Position numbers and translations under genes: made by a program
In this document: piece by piece, positions 1 through 7,217 of the stretch
Numbering within the stretch: the stretch's first letter is position 1
How the letters are laid out: every line of letters begins with the position of its first letter
The notes under the pieces: generated by a model
What the model saw: the letters and a program-made list of their open reading frames with translations, nothing else
Databases searched by the model: none
Told to the model about the DNA's origin: nothing
Source: Euperipatoides rowelli
Lineage: Eukaryota > Onychophora > Udeonychophora > Euonychophora > Peripatopsidae
Assembly: GCA_003024985.2 (NCBI GenBank)
Contig: PXIH01S0004176.1
Reading direction: 5' to 3' (one strand)
DNA: 10,249 nucleotides

Positions 1-72
1 TTGTGGTGTGGCCACGCATATCTTGGGATATTTCCTAATTGGCCCTCCTAGTAATTGAGTTTGAGACCCCTG
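1..72. mobile_element. Terminal segment of a hAT-type DNA transposon
   Basis: Read on the minus strand, the end at 72 begins CAGGGGTCTCAAACTCAA and is soon followed by GGGCC. This is the typical terminal inverted repeat of the large animal hAT (Ac/Charlie-like) group. The body runs leftwards out of the window, so the partner terminus and the coding capacity cannot be seen. The 8 bases just outside (73-80, gcctacag) would be the target duplication expected for hAT, but its partner is off the window. The class call is from the terminus only. An autonomous copy and a MITE cannot be told apart. Confidence 0.7.
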
Positions 73-179
73 GCCTACAGCTATTATTATTTTGATTTTA
101 GCGTAGGCCTAATCTACTCTCAAATTCTAATGATTTAAAATAGAATATTACCAAACATTTAATCAAAGATGTTACTTAC

Positions 180-263
180 CTTTTGAAGGGTTTTGGGATA
201 TGCAATTAATAACATGTTCATTGACTATCACTTCTCTCGGGTTGAAAAGTCGCAGCAGAATCA
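180..263 (-). CDS. Candidate internal exon of an unidentified gene
   Basis: On the minus strand, an 84-nt block lies between a possible acceptor (ttatcag, AG at 265-264, with a pyrimidine-rich stretch only further upstream) and a consensus donor AAG|GTAAGTAAC (GT at 179-178). One frame is fully open through it: 2 nt, 27 codons, 1 nt. It begins ILLRLFNPREVIVNEH and ends CISQNPSK. The donor is among the best splice signals in the window, and the surrounding DNA has more G+C and CpG than the flanks. The acceptor is weaker, so the block could instead be part of a longer first exon. It lies beyond the stop of the gene ending at 766 on the same strand, so it would belong to another gene. I do not recognise the peptide. 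Confidence 0.3.
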
Positions 264-765
264 CTGATAACTTGTTTCATTCTCCATTTTGAAAAGTAAA
301 ACACATGAAATGACCCACCTCTCAAACAAGGTTAAATAGTTTGTAACGAAACTAACAAGACTTTCTAAACTAACGCGATGACGAACGGTCAAGTTCAGCT
401 CATGCACTAATGATGAATGAATAAGTTGCACATAATTCAAAAAGCTATCGACAAACACGCCTAGACAAATTTTAGCACTAGTTTCCTACTAGCGCCACCT
501 TACGAACAAATGTGTCATTACAATGTTTTTTGAAGACAGTGAATTGACCTCTTACTTCTATAGACATTGGCTACACCAGCAGATGTAAGACAGTTGTTAG
601 CATTGACTGTAGGACCACAACCAGGCCAAATCAATGACAGATATTGATTTTCAAAAGACTGTAACTAATGATGAAAATATAAAATGTATTAAAAAATTAT
701 TGGAATAAAATAAATTCAAACAAGATATTTACAACATTATATATTGATTTTATATATTTTAGAAA

Positions 766-931
766 TTATTGATTATTTATACCATTTTGTTGTTTATTAG
801 CCCCAGTTTCAGAATTTTTCATCTCATCTTGTGGACTATCGGCATTCACAACTACATCTGAATGTTTGGAATCTTCAATTTCATAATGGCAACAATGATT
901 AAGTACCAGATTTAATGTAAATATACTTTTT
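766..931 (-). CDS. Probable terminal coding exon of a host gene (stop at 766-768)
   Basis: The block opens after a good acceptor (atcattatattacag, AG at 933-932). It reads 1 nt, then 54 codons and TAA. The residues begin KSIFTLNLVLNHCCHYEIED and continue into a polar tail rich in Asp, Glu, Asn, Gln and Ser, ending GANKQQNGINNQ. Such a low-complexity hydrophilic end is typical of an unstructured C-terminus. The single starting nucleotide matches the 2-nt overhang of the exon at 3102-3276, giving an Arg codon at the join. No canonical AATAAA follows the stop on this strand within ~150 nt; only the weak variants AATATA and AATACA are present. The reading frame also continues upstream of the acceptor to 1008, but that part is hydrophobic and AT-driven and is read as intron. 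Confidence 0.55.
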
Positions 932-1945
932 CTGTAATATAATGATAAAGTGGCAGTATAAATATAGGAAAGCTTAAACAATAAAAGATGAGAGGAAAAA
1001 AAAATCATTTAAAAAAATGTAATATACAGTACAATCTATATTTTTAATCTTCAGCAAGATTTAATTATTAAAATTATCTTTTTTTTTTTTTAGCATAATA
1101 GGATTAAACTTTTAAATTTATAATTATGAGCAGAGAATAATACAAATGCATTCTGGAAATGATTCAATATGTGAAGTTTTGCAATGTTAGAATATATTTT
1201 AAGCAATTACCTATTACGATNTGATTTCCATTTTTTATTGTTAGAGAACAACGGACATATTCGTCCATTAAATTCAACGGTAACATAACCTCCAAGTTAC
1301 ATGGGCAACGGTAGAAATCATTTTACTATGACATCATATCCAGTTCGGATCATTTTTTATTATTATTTAAGCATTTTTATCATGTAGTTATTTTCAAACT
1401 TAGAATATAAAAAGGGAATAAAGACCTACATCCACTAAAGGGATATTTGGGTATCTTCTCTGAATTGTTTTTTAATGCTCTATTCTTCCTAAGTGGATAA
1501 TCCATCTACTAACTTTTAAAAAAGTATGCCAATGATTGAAACTGAAGCTGATGCTTACAGTCCAAGTCGGAAACACTAAATTTGGTTAGTAATGTAAATT
1601 AAAGTTTTTAATGTAAGCGAATTTCATCAGTGCATCACTTATAGGGTAACTTGCAAATAGCTAGTTCCCATTTCTTCGAACTCTAAAAACGTATGTAATT
1701 AATCTACACGTTAAGCAGAAAAGAATAACCTAACCAGTTTAATTCTGCCATTTTTTTTATTCCCGCACTAAATTATATAATGGGTTAAATAAATCAGCTT
1801 CATGGTATTTTTTTTTCCCCACTCACAAAAAAAAAGTTCATTTTTTAAATCAAATTTGGACAGAAACTCAATCCCCCTCCCCACATGCATATACCACTTC
1901 AGTAGAACTCGATCAATGAGTATCAAGACAAAACCAGAGTTATAG

Positions 1946-2051
1946 GCTTGAGTCACGCAAGTTGAATTTAAGTCGCTTCTATGACTCGACTTGAGAAATG
2001 AATAATAGCGACTCGCCTTGAGACTAACCAAATTAAGTGAATCGACTCAAA
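1946..2051. repeat. Degenerate GACTC/GAGTC-rich short repeat
   Basis: Within ~105 bp, variants of GACTCG, CTTGAG and GAGTC recur in both orientations: cttgagtcacg, aagtcgcttc, tgactcgacttgag, gcgactcgccttgag and atcgactcaaag. The pattern resembles the GACTCGACTTGAGAC-type low-complexity repeats scattered through many animal genomes. I see no clear unit length, terminal repeats or target duplication. An open frame on the minus strand crosses it, but it is chance and carries no recognisable protein. Confidence 0.5.
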
Positions 2052-2772
2052 GATATGTTTGTACATGTTTCATCTACTTTCCATTAATATTTTTTTATAT
2101 AAAGGAATTTCACCTTTTATTTTATTATAATGTTATTTTTCCTAGAGAATGATTGATAAGAAAAACAAAAAGGAAACAAAAAATGGTAAAACAAACCTAG
2201 TGGCTATTTCAGTAATTAGGAAAGTATTTGTTTTATTTGTTAATTAAAGGTAAAATGTAATGGATTTTTTTAATTATTGATTTTCAAAGATTTTTACTAA
2301 AAAAAAAATATCCACTAGAAAAACAAAATTAAAAACAAAATAGTTATTTACAATTCAATTTTTAAAATAATTGTCTTTAGCTCCTTCCCCTTCAAACAAC
2401 ATTGTCCCCTGTATACACCAGGTGAAATATTTTGTGATGTCATAGACTAGAAATGAATACAGCTTGCTATACTTAACTATAGAATACTTGCTAACTTTAT
2501 CAGCTTAAATCTGGAAATCCTATGACTATGTGTTTAAATACTTGTAAAAAATCATCCTTTGTGCTATTATGGTCCAAATTTGTTTTTTAAAAAAAATCAA
2601 AATGACCTTTAATACAAGTTGAACATATCTCTATTTACATGTTAAATCATTAGAAAGAAAACAGCTGTAGAAAGAATTTAGTCATCAAATTAATCTCAGA
2701 CCCCCCAAAAATGTGAAAGTTTTAATTTGTAATCTAGAATGATGATAGCAATAGTCTTTAATTCTATCAGTT

Positions 2773-2792
2773 TATAGTTTTTAAAAACTATA
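2773..2792. repeat. Perfect 20-bp AT palindrome
   Basis: The sequence tatagtttttaaaaactata is its own reverse complement and ends abruptly, since position 2772 does not pair with 2793. It sits inside the inferred last intron. In DNA this AT-rich it may be chance or the centre of a decayed MITE. No flanking terminal repeat is seen. Confidence 0.5.
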
Positions 2793-3101
2793 TAGACAAC
2801 CGATCATGAAAGTGATTTATTTAAAAAAATATTTCAATTAATTAATATATATTTTAAAATTATATTTAATGCTCCAAAAATTAATATCAAAGTTTTGCGA
2901 AAATTAAAATGTCCCCAAATTTTAAAATATGGTACAAACGGGATATCCCATATGATAATTATGGCTGAGAAATTATAAAGGGGCTATCAGATCATTCTAA
3001 ATTTATATCTGGTGAGAAACAATGCAAAGCAGAAGTCGTTTTATTAAAAAATAAAAATATAAAAACTTATTTAATCATTTTATTATAACAAAGTGTTTTA
3101 C

Positions 3102-3276
3102 CTGTGTCGTTTAATAAATTTCATTAAAGATGATTTCAATAGCTGCCAAGAATTTATAGATCCAACGTCCTTTTCAGTTGCTGCCATATCACAAATCCTG
3201 ACAATTTCTTCAGAAAAAATACTTTCTAACAGCTTCTTTATTCCAGTTTCATTAGGTTTCACTGTACATAAAACAT
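3102..3276 (-). CDS. Probable internal coding exon of the host gene
   Basis: This 175-nt block on the minus strand lies between an acceptor with a pyrimidine tract (ttttgcttttag, AG at 3278-3277) and the donor CACAG|GTAAAAC (GT at 3101-3100). It reads 2 nt, 57 codons and 2 nt with no stop, in DNA where chance frames this long are uncommon. The residues include VLCTVKPNETGIKKLLESIF, then VRICDMAATE, and end in a basic helix-like stretch, LLKSSLMKFIKRHR. The mix of charged and hydrophobic residues suggests amphipathic helices, as in helical-repeat proteins, but I do not recognise the family. The 2-nt start fits the 1-nt overhang of 6423-6493, giving a His codon, and the 2-nt end fits 766-931. 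The frame continues past the acceptor to 3466, but that part is proline and phenylalanine runs from simple sequence. Confidence 0.6.
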
Positions 3277-3381
3277 CTAAAAGCAAAATTTTTACCAGTT
3301 TAATTTTTTTAATAAAATAGCAATAGATTCTATAGTAACAATAAAAGCTTAAATAATAATACAAGAAAAAAAATGTTGTGT

Positions 3382-3394
3382 GGGGGGGGGGGGG
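3382..3394. repeat. Poly-G run (13 G)
   Basis: Thirteen consecutive G residues follow tgttgtgt, 50 bp before the hAT MITE. A run of this length in an otherwise very AT-rich sequence is prone to replication slippage and to sequencing error. Confidence 0.9.
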
Positions 3395-3444
3395 AGATGG
3401 CAAACAAGATATCCACAGTATCGGGAAATTTAAACAATCTATAG

Positions 3445-3787
3445 CAGGGGTAGCCAACCTACCCACTTTTGTATTATTGTTAATGGTAAAATTTTATTAC
3501 CGCCCCCTGGTGCCACAGTAATACAATTTAGCACACGTGCAAAGTAATTTTTTAGAGGGGAAGGTTTGTAAAAAATATGTAAATTTATCTTTTTACTTAT
3601 ACTTTATGTATGCTTATATATAGATAATTTAAATTTAATGAATTTCTGCATCTCCATCGATACAAACTCGTGAAGTTGTTAGCATTGTATTCAATATATG
3701 GAGGAAGACAAAATTTGTAAACCCCCACCGCCCACTATGAAAGCTTGAACCGTCCACTAGTAAGTAGGGACAGGTTGACTACAACTG
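3445..3787. mobile_element. 343-bp non-autonomous hAT element (MITE) with 8-bp target duplication
   Basis: The left end reads CAGGGGTAGCCAACCT. The right end, read on the other strand, is CAGTTGTAGTCAACCT, which matches at 13 of 16 positions. The octamer atctatag flanks both sides exactly (3437-3444 and 3788-3795). CAG-starting terminal repeats plus an 8-bp duplication are the hallmark of hAT. The inside has no open frame of note, so the element would depend on a transposase from elsewhere. The large hAT at 6784-9647 has different termini (CAGGCATGG) and is not an obvious partner. The perfect duplication beside a mutated terminal repeat suggests an insertion of moderate age. Confidence 0.88.
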
Positions 3788-3828
3788 ATCTATAGGTTTA
3801 AGAGAATAGTATACAAGACACAATATCA

Positions 3829-3854
3829 CTAGCGAATAAGCCCGTTACACGGGC
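3829..3854 (-). mobile_element. Helitron 3' terminus (hairpin plus CTAG)
   Basis: Read on the minus strand, this is a GC-rich hairpin GCCCGTGTAACGGGC (6-bp stem, 3-nt loop, 3854-3840), then TTATTCG, then CTAG ending at 3829, with T as the next base. A short hairpin a few bases before CTRR, inserted between A and T, defines the 3' end of Helitron rolling-circle transposons. The body would extend rightwards in window coordinates. I could not locate the matching 5' TC end, nor any Rep/helicase coding, so this is a non-autonomous or truncated copy. Part of 3855-4609 probably belongs to it. Confidence 0.72.
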
Positions 3855-4609
3855 ATCAAATATTTTTTTTTTTAATCTAAGAGAAAACACCCCTTAAACT
3901 TTCTAAAAATAGTTCCCGCTCTGAGCGTAGATGGTGCTTTTACTGGGTTTCGGAACACAATCATTTTCCAATTAGGGTTATAGATAATATTGATGGAGGA
4001 AGTAAAAAAAAAAATACCGTATTAACAATCAAAGTAACAGTATTAATAGCATGTATTTTTCTAAAATAGAAAGGGAAAGAGATAATTATGACCAAAGCTG
4101 CAAATATCAAAAATATGCATTTTGATGATGTATTTTATAATAGAAATAGACAGTGGAAAAGTATTTTGTAGCAAAAGCAAGTTTTAATTTATATTTTGTT
4201 TTAAAAATGCATTATATAGTTCATAGATAAATTATAGAAAAGGACTAGGAAATATTGCGAATCATACAAAAGTTTTGGCCTCGAGAATCATTTTGGACTT
4301 ACCAAACTAAAGTTACGATTATTTAAAATAAAAAACACATAAAAGCAAGAGTAAATATACTGTAAATAGATCAATATTTTATCAATACTGATTTAATTTA
4401 TTAAAATTTTTAGAACAATCAATTAATAACATTTGGTTAGCTAAAGTAGCATATTATTGTGCCAAATGAGCGAATTATTAAGAATTTGTCAAACCAAATA
4501 CAAGTGTCTTGCACATTAGTTCTAAGGTTTCAAAGAAATAATTAATTTTGAATTATGATTGTTTATTAAACTGCTGGTTTTAAATGAGAAAACTGACCTA
4601 ATATTAAGT
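3855..4609. other. Unassigned AT-rich DNA, probably partly Helitron body
   Basis: There is no open frame, tRNA or recognisable terminal repeat. The part next to the Helitron end (about 3890-3990) has a less AT-rich stretch with a CpG-containing patch, as expected of subterminal transposon sequence. Where the Helitron stops and the decayed gypsy element begins cannot be set from this copy alone. Confidence 0.35.
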
Positions 4610-5298
4610 CAGAAGCAGGTTACCTCTTTGAATTGACAAGTTTTAGTTCATGTTTAGCTCCACAATGCTTACATCGGAATAAATTATATTTTTTAATTTT
4701 TAAAATTGACATTGCCTTTAAATATTTTATTTATAGCAAATATTTCTTTTATTGATGGGTTAACATTTTCTTGTAAAACATTACTACTTGTATTTACTAG
4801 TTCAGATGCTGTAGCTATTTGTACAACACTTTAGAAATTAGTTTCATCATTTTCCATTACGGTAATAACCTTTTTTTGGAATATTAATATCACGCAAATC
4901 ATAAATAAGTTGACCAACGAAATAAAAATTTAGTTTTTTCTTTAATTCACAATTAATGGTTAGTTTTTTTTTTATTTCAGCTGCAAATTTTGAAATTGAT
5001 TCAAATTCTTTTTGTTTTATTTTCCTTAGATTAAACTATTCTACTCTTGTTAATGTTTTAGGGCAGAAAATTATATTCTAAAATGGAAAATATTTCTTCA
5101 AGATTTTTTTTCTTCTGGGTTTTCTGGGGCAGTCAAATTACGTACTAGATTATATGTTTCAGTTCCTAGAATGGGTAAAACCATTGCTACTTTTAAATCT
5201 TATTGGATTTTTTTAGCCTTAAGAAATAACTTTAATAGCAGTTGGTATCTTGGTCAAGTCCTGCATGGCTGATCAAAAGTTACGATTTGATCAGCCAT
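4610..5298 (-). pseudogene. gag: Decayed Ty3/gypsy gag (capsid plus zinc knuckle)
   Basis: Gag forms the retrotransposon particle and packages its RNA. The frame opens at an ATG (5298-5296) reading MADQIVTFDQPC and soon meets a stop. Further on, in shifting frames, come stretches typical of gypsy capsids: MVLPILGTETYNLVRNLTAP (about 5184-5125), FESISKFAAEIKKK (about 5005-4964) and YFVGQLIYDLRDINI (about 4924-4880). A zinc knuckle follows: Cys (4673-4671), Cys (4664-4662), His (4652-4650) and, after a frame slip, a last Cys (4638-4636), i.e. RCKHCGAKHEL followed by TCQF. Many stops and frameshifts make it dead. No protease or reverse transcriptase follows to the left, so the copy is truncated. 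The order LTR, then gag, on one strand supports the call. Confidence 0.8.
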
Positions 5299-5301
5299 GC
5301 A
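5262..5301. repeat. Perfect 16-bp inverted repeat over the gag start codon
   Basis: The arms at 5262-5277 and 5286-5301 are perfectly complementary and separated by an 8-nt loop. On the minus strand the arm begins tgcATGGCTGATCAAA, so the gag initiator ATG sits inside the stem and the first twelve codons form the hairpin. The stem is conserved while the coding sequence beyond it is full of stops. Confidence 0.9.
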
Positions 5302-5315
5302 AAAATAAAATTATA

Positions 5316-5528
5316 TGTTGCCAGTTTTATTGTTTCCCTTATTAACAATAGAGACAAAACAATATGAATTCAAGAAGTCTTTAATTACAACTAAACTAAC
5401 GGTTTACACAAAACTAATATTCTTACTAGTTAATTTCTGGCTACTGTTCTAAACGTAGATCAAATACAGTCTAAGCATAGCCTGTTCTAAGCTTGTGGTA
5501 TTGATAAAACCATGATAAATACATCACA
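5316..5528 (-). mobile_element. Gypsy 5' LTR of the minus-strand element
   Basis: On the minus strand the LTR starts TGTGATGTATTTATCATGG at 5528 and runs left towards gag. It contains AATAAA near its end (5331-5326). Two ends are possible. One is GGCAACA at 5316, giving 213 bp. The other is GGGAAACA at 5331, giving 198 bp, in which case the following TGGCAACA (5323-5316) could be the start of a primer binding site. The first 33 bases match the plus-strand LTR at 5874 in 30 positions, so both belong to one family. Only 17 bp of AT-rich sequence separate 5316 from the gag ATG. Confidence 0.72.
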
Positions 5529-5532
5529 ATAA

Positions 5533-5901
5533 GAAAAGCAGATTATAGACACCTTTACAAATATCTTTTTACCCATGACATTCCAAATTAATTTTCAGAA
5601 TGGAAAAACAGGAAAGCGACACATTGATCAGTTACGACCGTACTATACATCTGCAAGTGCTAAGGAAAGAATTACTGCCACTACTTCGGATGAAGACTGG
5701 ACATGCCTACCCTTCACAAACCTGGAACCAAATACACGTAATCCTGTAGAACCACCACCCATTCAGATTCAACCTTCATAACTTGGGTTACCCACAGGGA
5801 ATACTGAACCAGCACCCCTACGATACTCACCCAGGACTATGAAACCACCCGACCGCCTAAGTGAAGGTGGTATTGTGATGTACTTATCATGGTATTATTA
5901 A
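5533..5901 (+). pseudogene. pol: 3' end of a gypsy pol: integrase C-terminal tail
   Basis: The frame is open from 5533. From 5575 it reads MTFQINFQNGKTGKRHIDQL, matching the pattern at the end of Ty3/gypsy integrases, where a small beta module is followed by R-H-[VI]-D-[QH]-[LI]-R. A proline- and threonine-rich tail follows, then a TAA at 5779-5781. The same frame then continues with LRYSPRTMKPPDRLSEGG, another typical gypsy pol ending, and runs 28 bases into the LTR to TAA at 5899-5901. The 5779 stop is therefore probably a later mutation, unless it was the true end. Everything upstream of 5533 (most of integrase, RNase H, reverse transcriptase, protease) is missing, replaced by the opposite-strand LTR. 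Confidence 0.75.
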
Positions 5902-6122
5902 TACCAGGATAAATATATCAAACTTACTGTATGGCATATCCTACGATATTATTATAGCCTAAGTAAGCTAGGAGGAAAAATATCTTAAAATGTTCGTGTA
6001 AGTTTGTTTTATAACATTTCAATTATACGGTACATTATTGTATTTTGATGTCTTTTATCAAATACAATTTGTATTTTGTATTAAAATTATTTTTCCAGGA
6101 AGCATTTTGAATTGAAAATACA
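5874..6122 (+). mobile_element. Gypsy 3' LTR of the plus-strand element
   Basis: It begins TGTGATGTACTTATCATGG, matching the start of the minus-strand LTR at 5528 in 30 of 33 positions. Patchy similarity follows (for example ctgtat...tacg...agcc). The start lies at the end of pol, as expected for a 3' LTR. The right end is uncertain: TACA at 6122, followed by ATAAAA, parallels the minus-strand LTR end, but a boundary up to about 6140 is possible. The divergence of the two LTRs means they come from different or old insertions. Confidence 0.6.
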
Positions 6123-6422
6123 ATAAAAAATTTTAAAATATAAAGTAGACTATATCAAAACGATAATTATTAAAGTATTTTTCCTAGCTCTGATTATAAA
6201 CAATTAGTGAGCTATACCAAACAGTAATACTGTACATCAAGATGGAATTGAATAAAAAAAAAGTTAAAAGTACTATAGGCTATTAATTTTAACAGAAACC
6301 AATAATTCAATAAAAACAGATTTATATTTAATACAAAAATTTGCAATTTAATAATAACAAAAAGTTGAATATAATATTAACCAAAAAAATGTTAAAAGTA
6401 TTATTTTATAGCAATTACTTAC

Positions 6423-6493
6423 GTTTGTATGGGAAAAATTCAGCCATATTCTGATTGTATAATACTTTGGTGAAGGGTATAACTTGGTGAAAA
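6423..6493 (-). CDS. Probable internal coding exon of the host gene (most 5' one visible)
   Basis: This 71-nt block on the minus strand lies between a strong acceptor (aaatctctttcag, AG at 6495-6494) and a strong donor, CAAAC|GTAAGTAATTG (GT at 6422-6421). It reads 1 nt, 23 codons (FHQVIPFTKV, then YNQNMAEFFPYK) and 1 nt. A second frame is also open, but only this one joins in phase with 3102-3276, where C plus AT gives His. The composition is protein-like and unlike the A/T runs around it. The gene continues to the right, since the exon needs a preceding one ending after the second codon base. None was found in 6494-6783 or 9656-10249, so the upstream intron probably contains the large hAT element. 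Confidence 0.55.
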
Positions 6494-6522
6494 CTGAAAG
6501 AGATTTCATTTTACTTTATTTT

Positions 6523-6542
6523 GTTTTTTTTTAAAAAAAAAC
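6523..6542. repeat. Perfect palindrome G-T9-A9-C
   Basis: A 20-bp self-complementary sequence lies just upstream (in gene sense) of the exon at 6423-6493. It is low complexity and most likely of slippage origin. Confidence 0.6.
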
Positions 6543-6783
6543 GTTTTTAAGCATAGAAAAAGATAAACTTTTTATTTGCATTCTACATAGTAATTATTTT
6601 TATTTAAACATTTGCATTCAAAATTTTTTAATCTGGTTTTATTTATTTTTTAACATATCAACAGGCTCACATTTCTTTCTGATGGTCATACATTTATTAA
6701 AGAACTGTAACGTTGCCGGCAACTAGTTACTATTTTGAGAAATAGGTACCTTTCCATATAATGTAACTAGCTATTTTTTTTTT
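6543..6783. other. AT-rich spacer between exon and hAT element
   Basis: No secure gene is seen. On the minus strand a short open stretch follows ttacag at 6706-6705 but lacks a fitting donor. It ends at the T10 run (6774-6783) that served as hAT insertion target. Confidence 0.4.
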
Positions 6784-6816
6784 CAGGCATGGTATTGTAA
6801 TTAGTTTAAACCCCAA

Positions 6817-6835
6817 AAAATAGTGACTTTAGTGA
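6817..6835 (+). repeat. Left subterminal copy of a 19-bp hAT direct repeat
   Basis: aaaatagtgactttagtga occurs here and, unchanged and in the same orientation, at 9613-9631. Two more motif variants (cgtgacc and tagtgaac) follow before 6870. Subterminal motif clusters are known transposase binding sites in hAT elements; that role is inferred here. Confidence 0.75.
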
Positions 6836-7217
6836 TTAAATTCACCAAAAACGTGACCATATAGTGAACAAAAAAAACCCCCGCACTAATATAGTAATTG
6901 GCAATAATAAATAAAATAGGAGAAAACCTCCCTCCCACCCCTTTTCTTCTTTTTTTATTCCTTTATCTGCTATTTTTTTTTTAATTAAAAAAACATGGAT
7001 ACATAAAACTTATAAATATCAATAAGCACCAAACAGGTATGTCACATTTAAAAGCAACTAAAAAACATACTGAGATATGAACAATTTTACAGATAAAAAA
7101 TATTTTTTGGTTCTTTGACTTGTATCGTTTGAATGAGATCACTTCATGGGTTGAAACTTCATGTTTTAGTTTTTTTTACTAAGAACTGTGTAATTAGTGA
7201 AGACCTCTTTTTATTTA

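Larger units (their letters stand above)
932..3101 (-). other. Inferred last intron of the host gene; no gene seen
   Basis: This 2,170-bp stretch separates the two left-hand exons. It starts on the minus strand with the donor CAG|GTAAAAC at 3101 and ends with the acceptor at 932. It is AT-rich with many A and T runs. It holds the degenerate GACTC-rich repeat at 1946-2051 and an AT palindrome at 2773-2792. A slightly less AT-rich patch at 1240-1340 has no recognisable coding or transposon signature. The N at 1221 marks an assembly ambiguity. Confidence 0.45.
3277..6422 (-). other. Inferred transposon-laden intron of the host gene
   Basis: This is 3,146 bp between the donor C|GTAAGTAATTG at 6422 and the acceptor at 3277, minus strand. 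It contains a poly-G run, the hAT MITE, the Helitron end and the two gypsy fragments. The segment from ~6123 to 6422 is AT-rich with no recognisable feature. No further phase-consistent exon was seen inside it. Confidence 0.45.

Noticed and set aside
261-458. Open frame on the minus strand, 65 codons
   Set aside because: No recognisable domain. It ends in a stop just where a different frame shows the splice-bounded candidate 180-263, so it is probably chance or leader sequence.
489-500. CTCF-like core (AGGTGGCGCTAG read on the minus strand)
   Set aside because: A single short match to a degenerate motif, with no supporting context. It is not enough to call a site.
1768-2031. Open frame on the minus strand, 87 codons
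   Set aside because: It runs through the GACTC-rich repeat and A/T runs, with no domain and no convincing splice signals.
3093-3320. Open frame on the plus strand, 75 codons
   Set aside because: It is antisense to the exon at 3102-3276, whose splice signals and phase lie on the minus strand.
6638-6704. Possible minus-strand exon after acgttacag (FFNKCMTIRKKCEPVDML...)
   Set aside because: It has no good donor in phase and would not join the exon at 6423-6493, which needs a 2-nt overhang.
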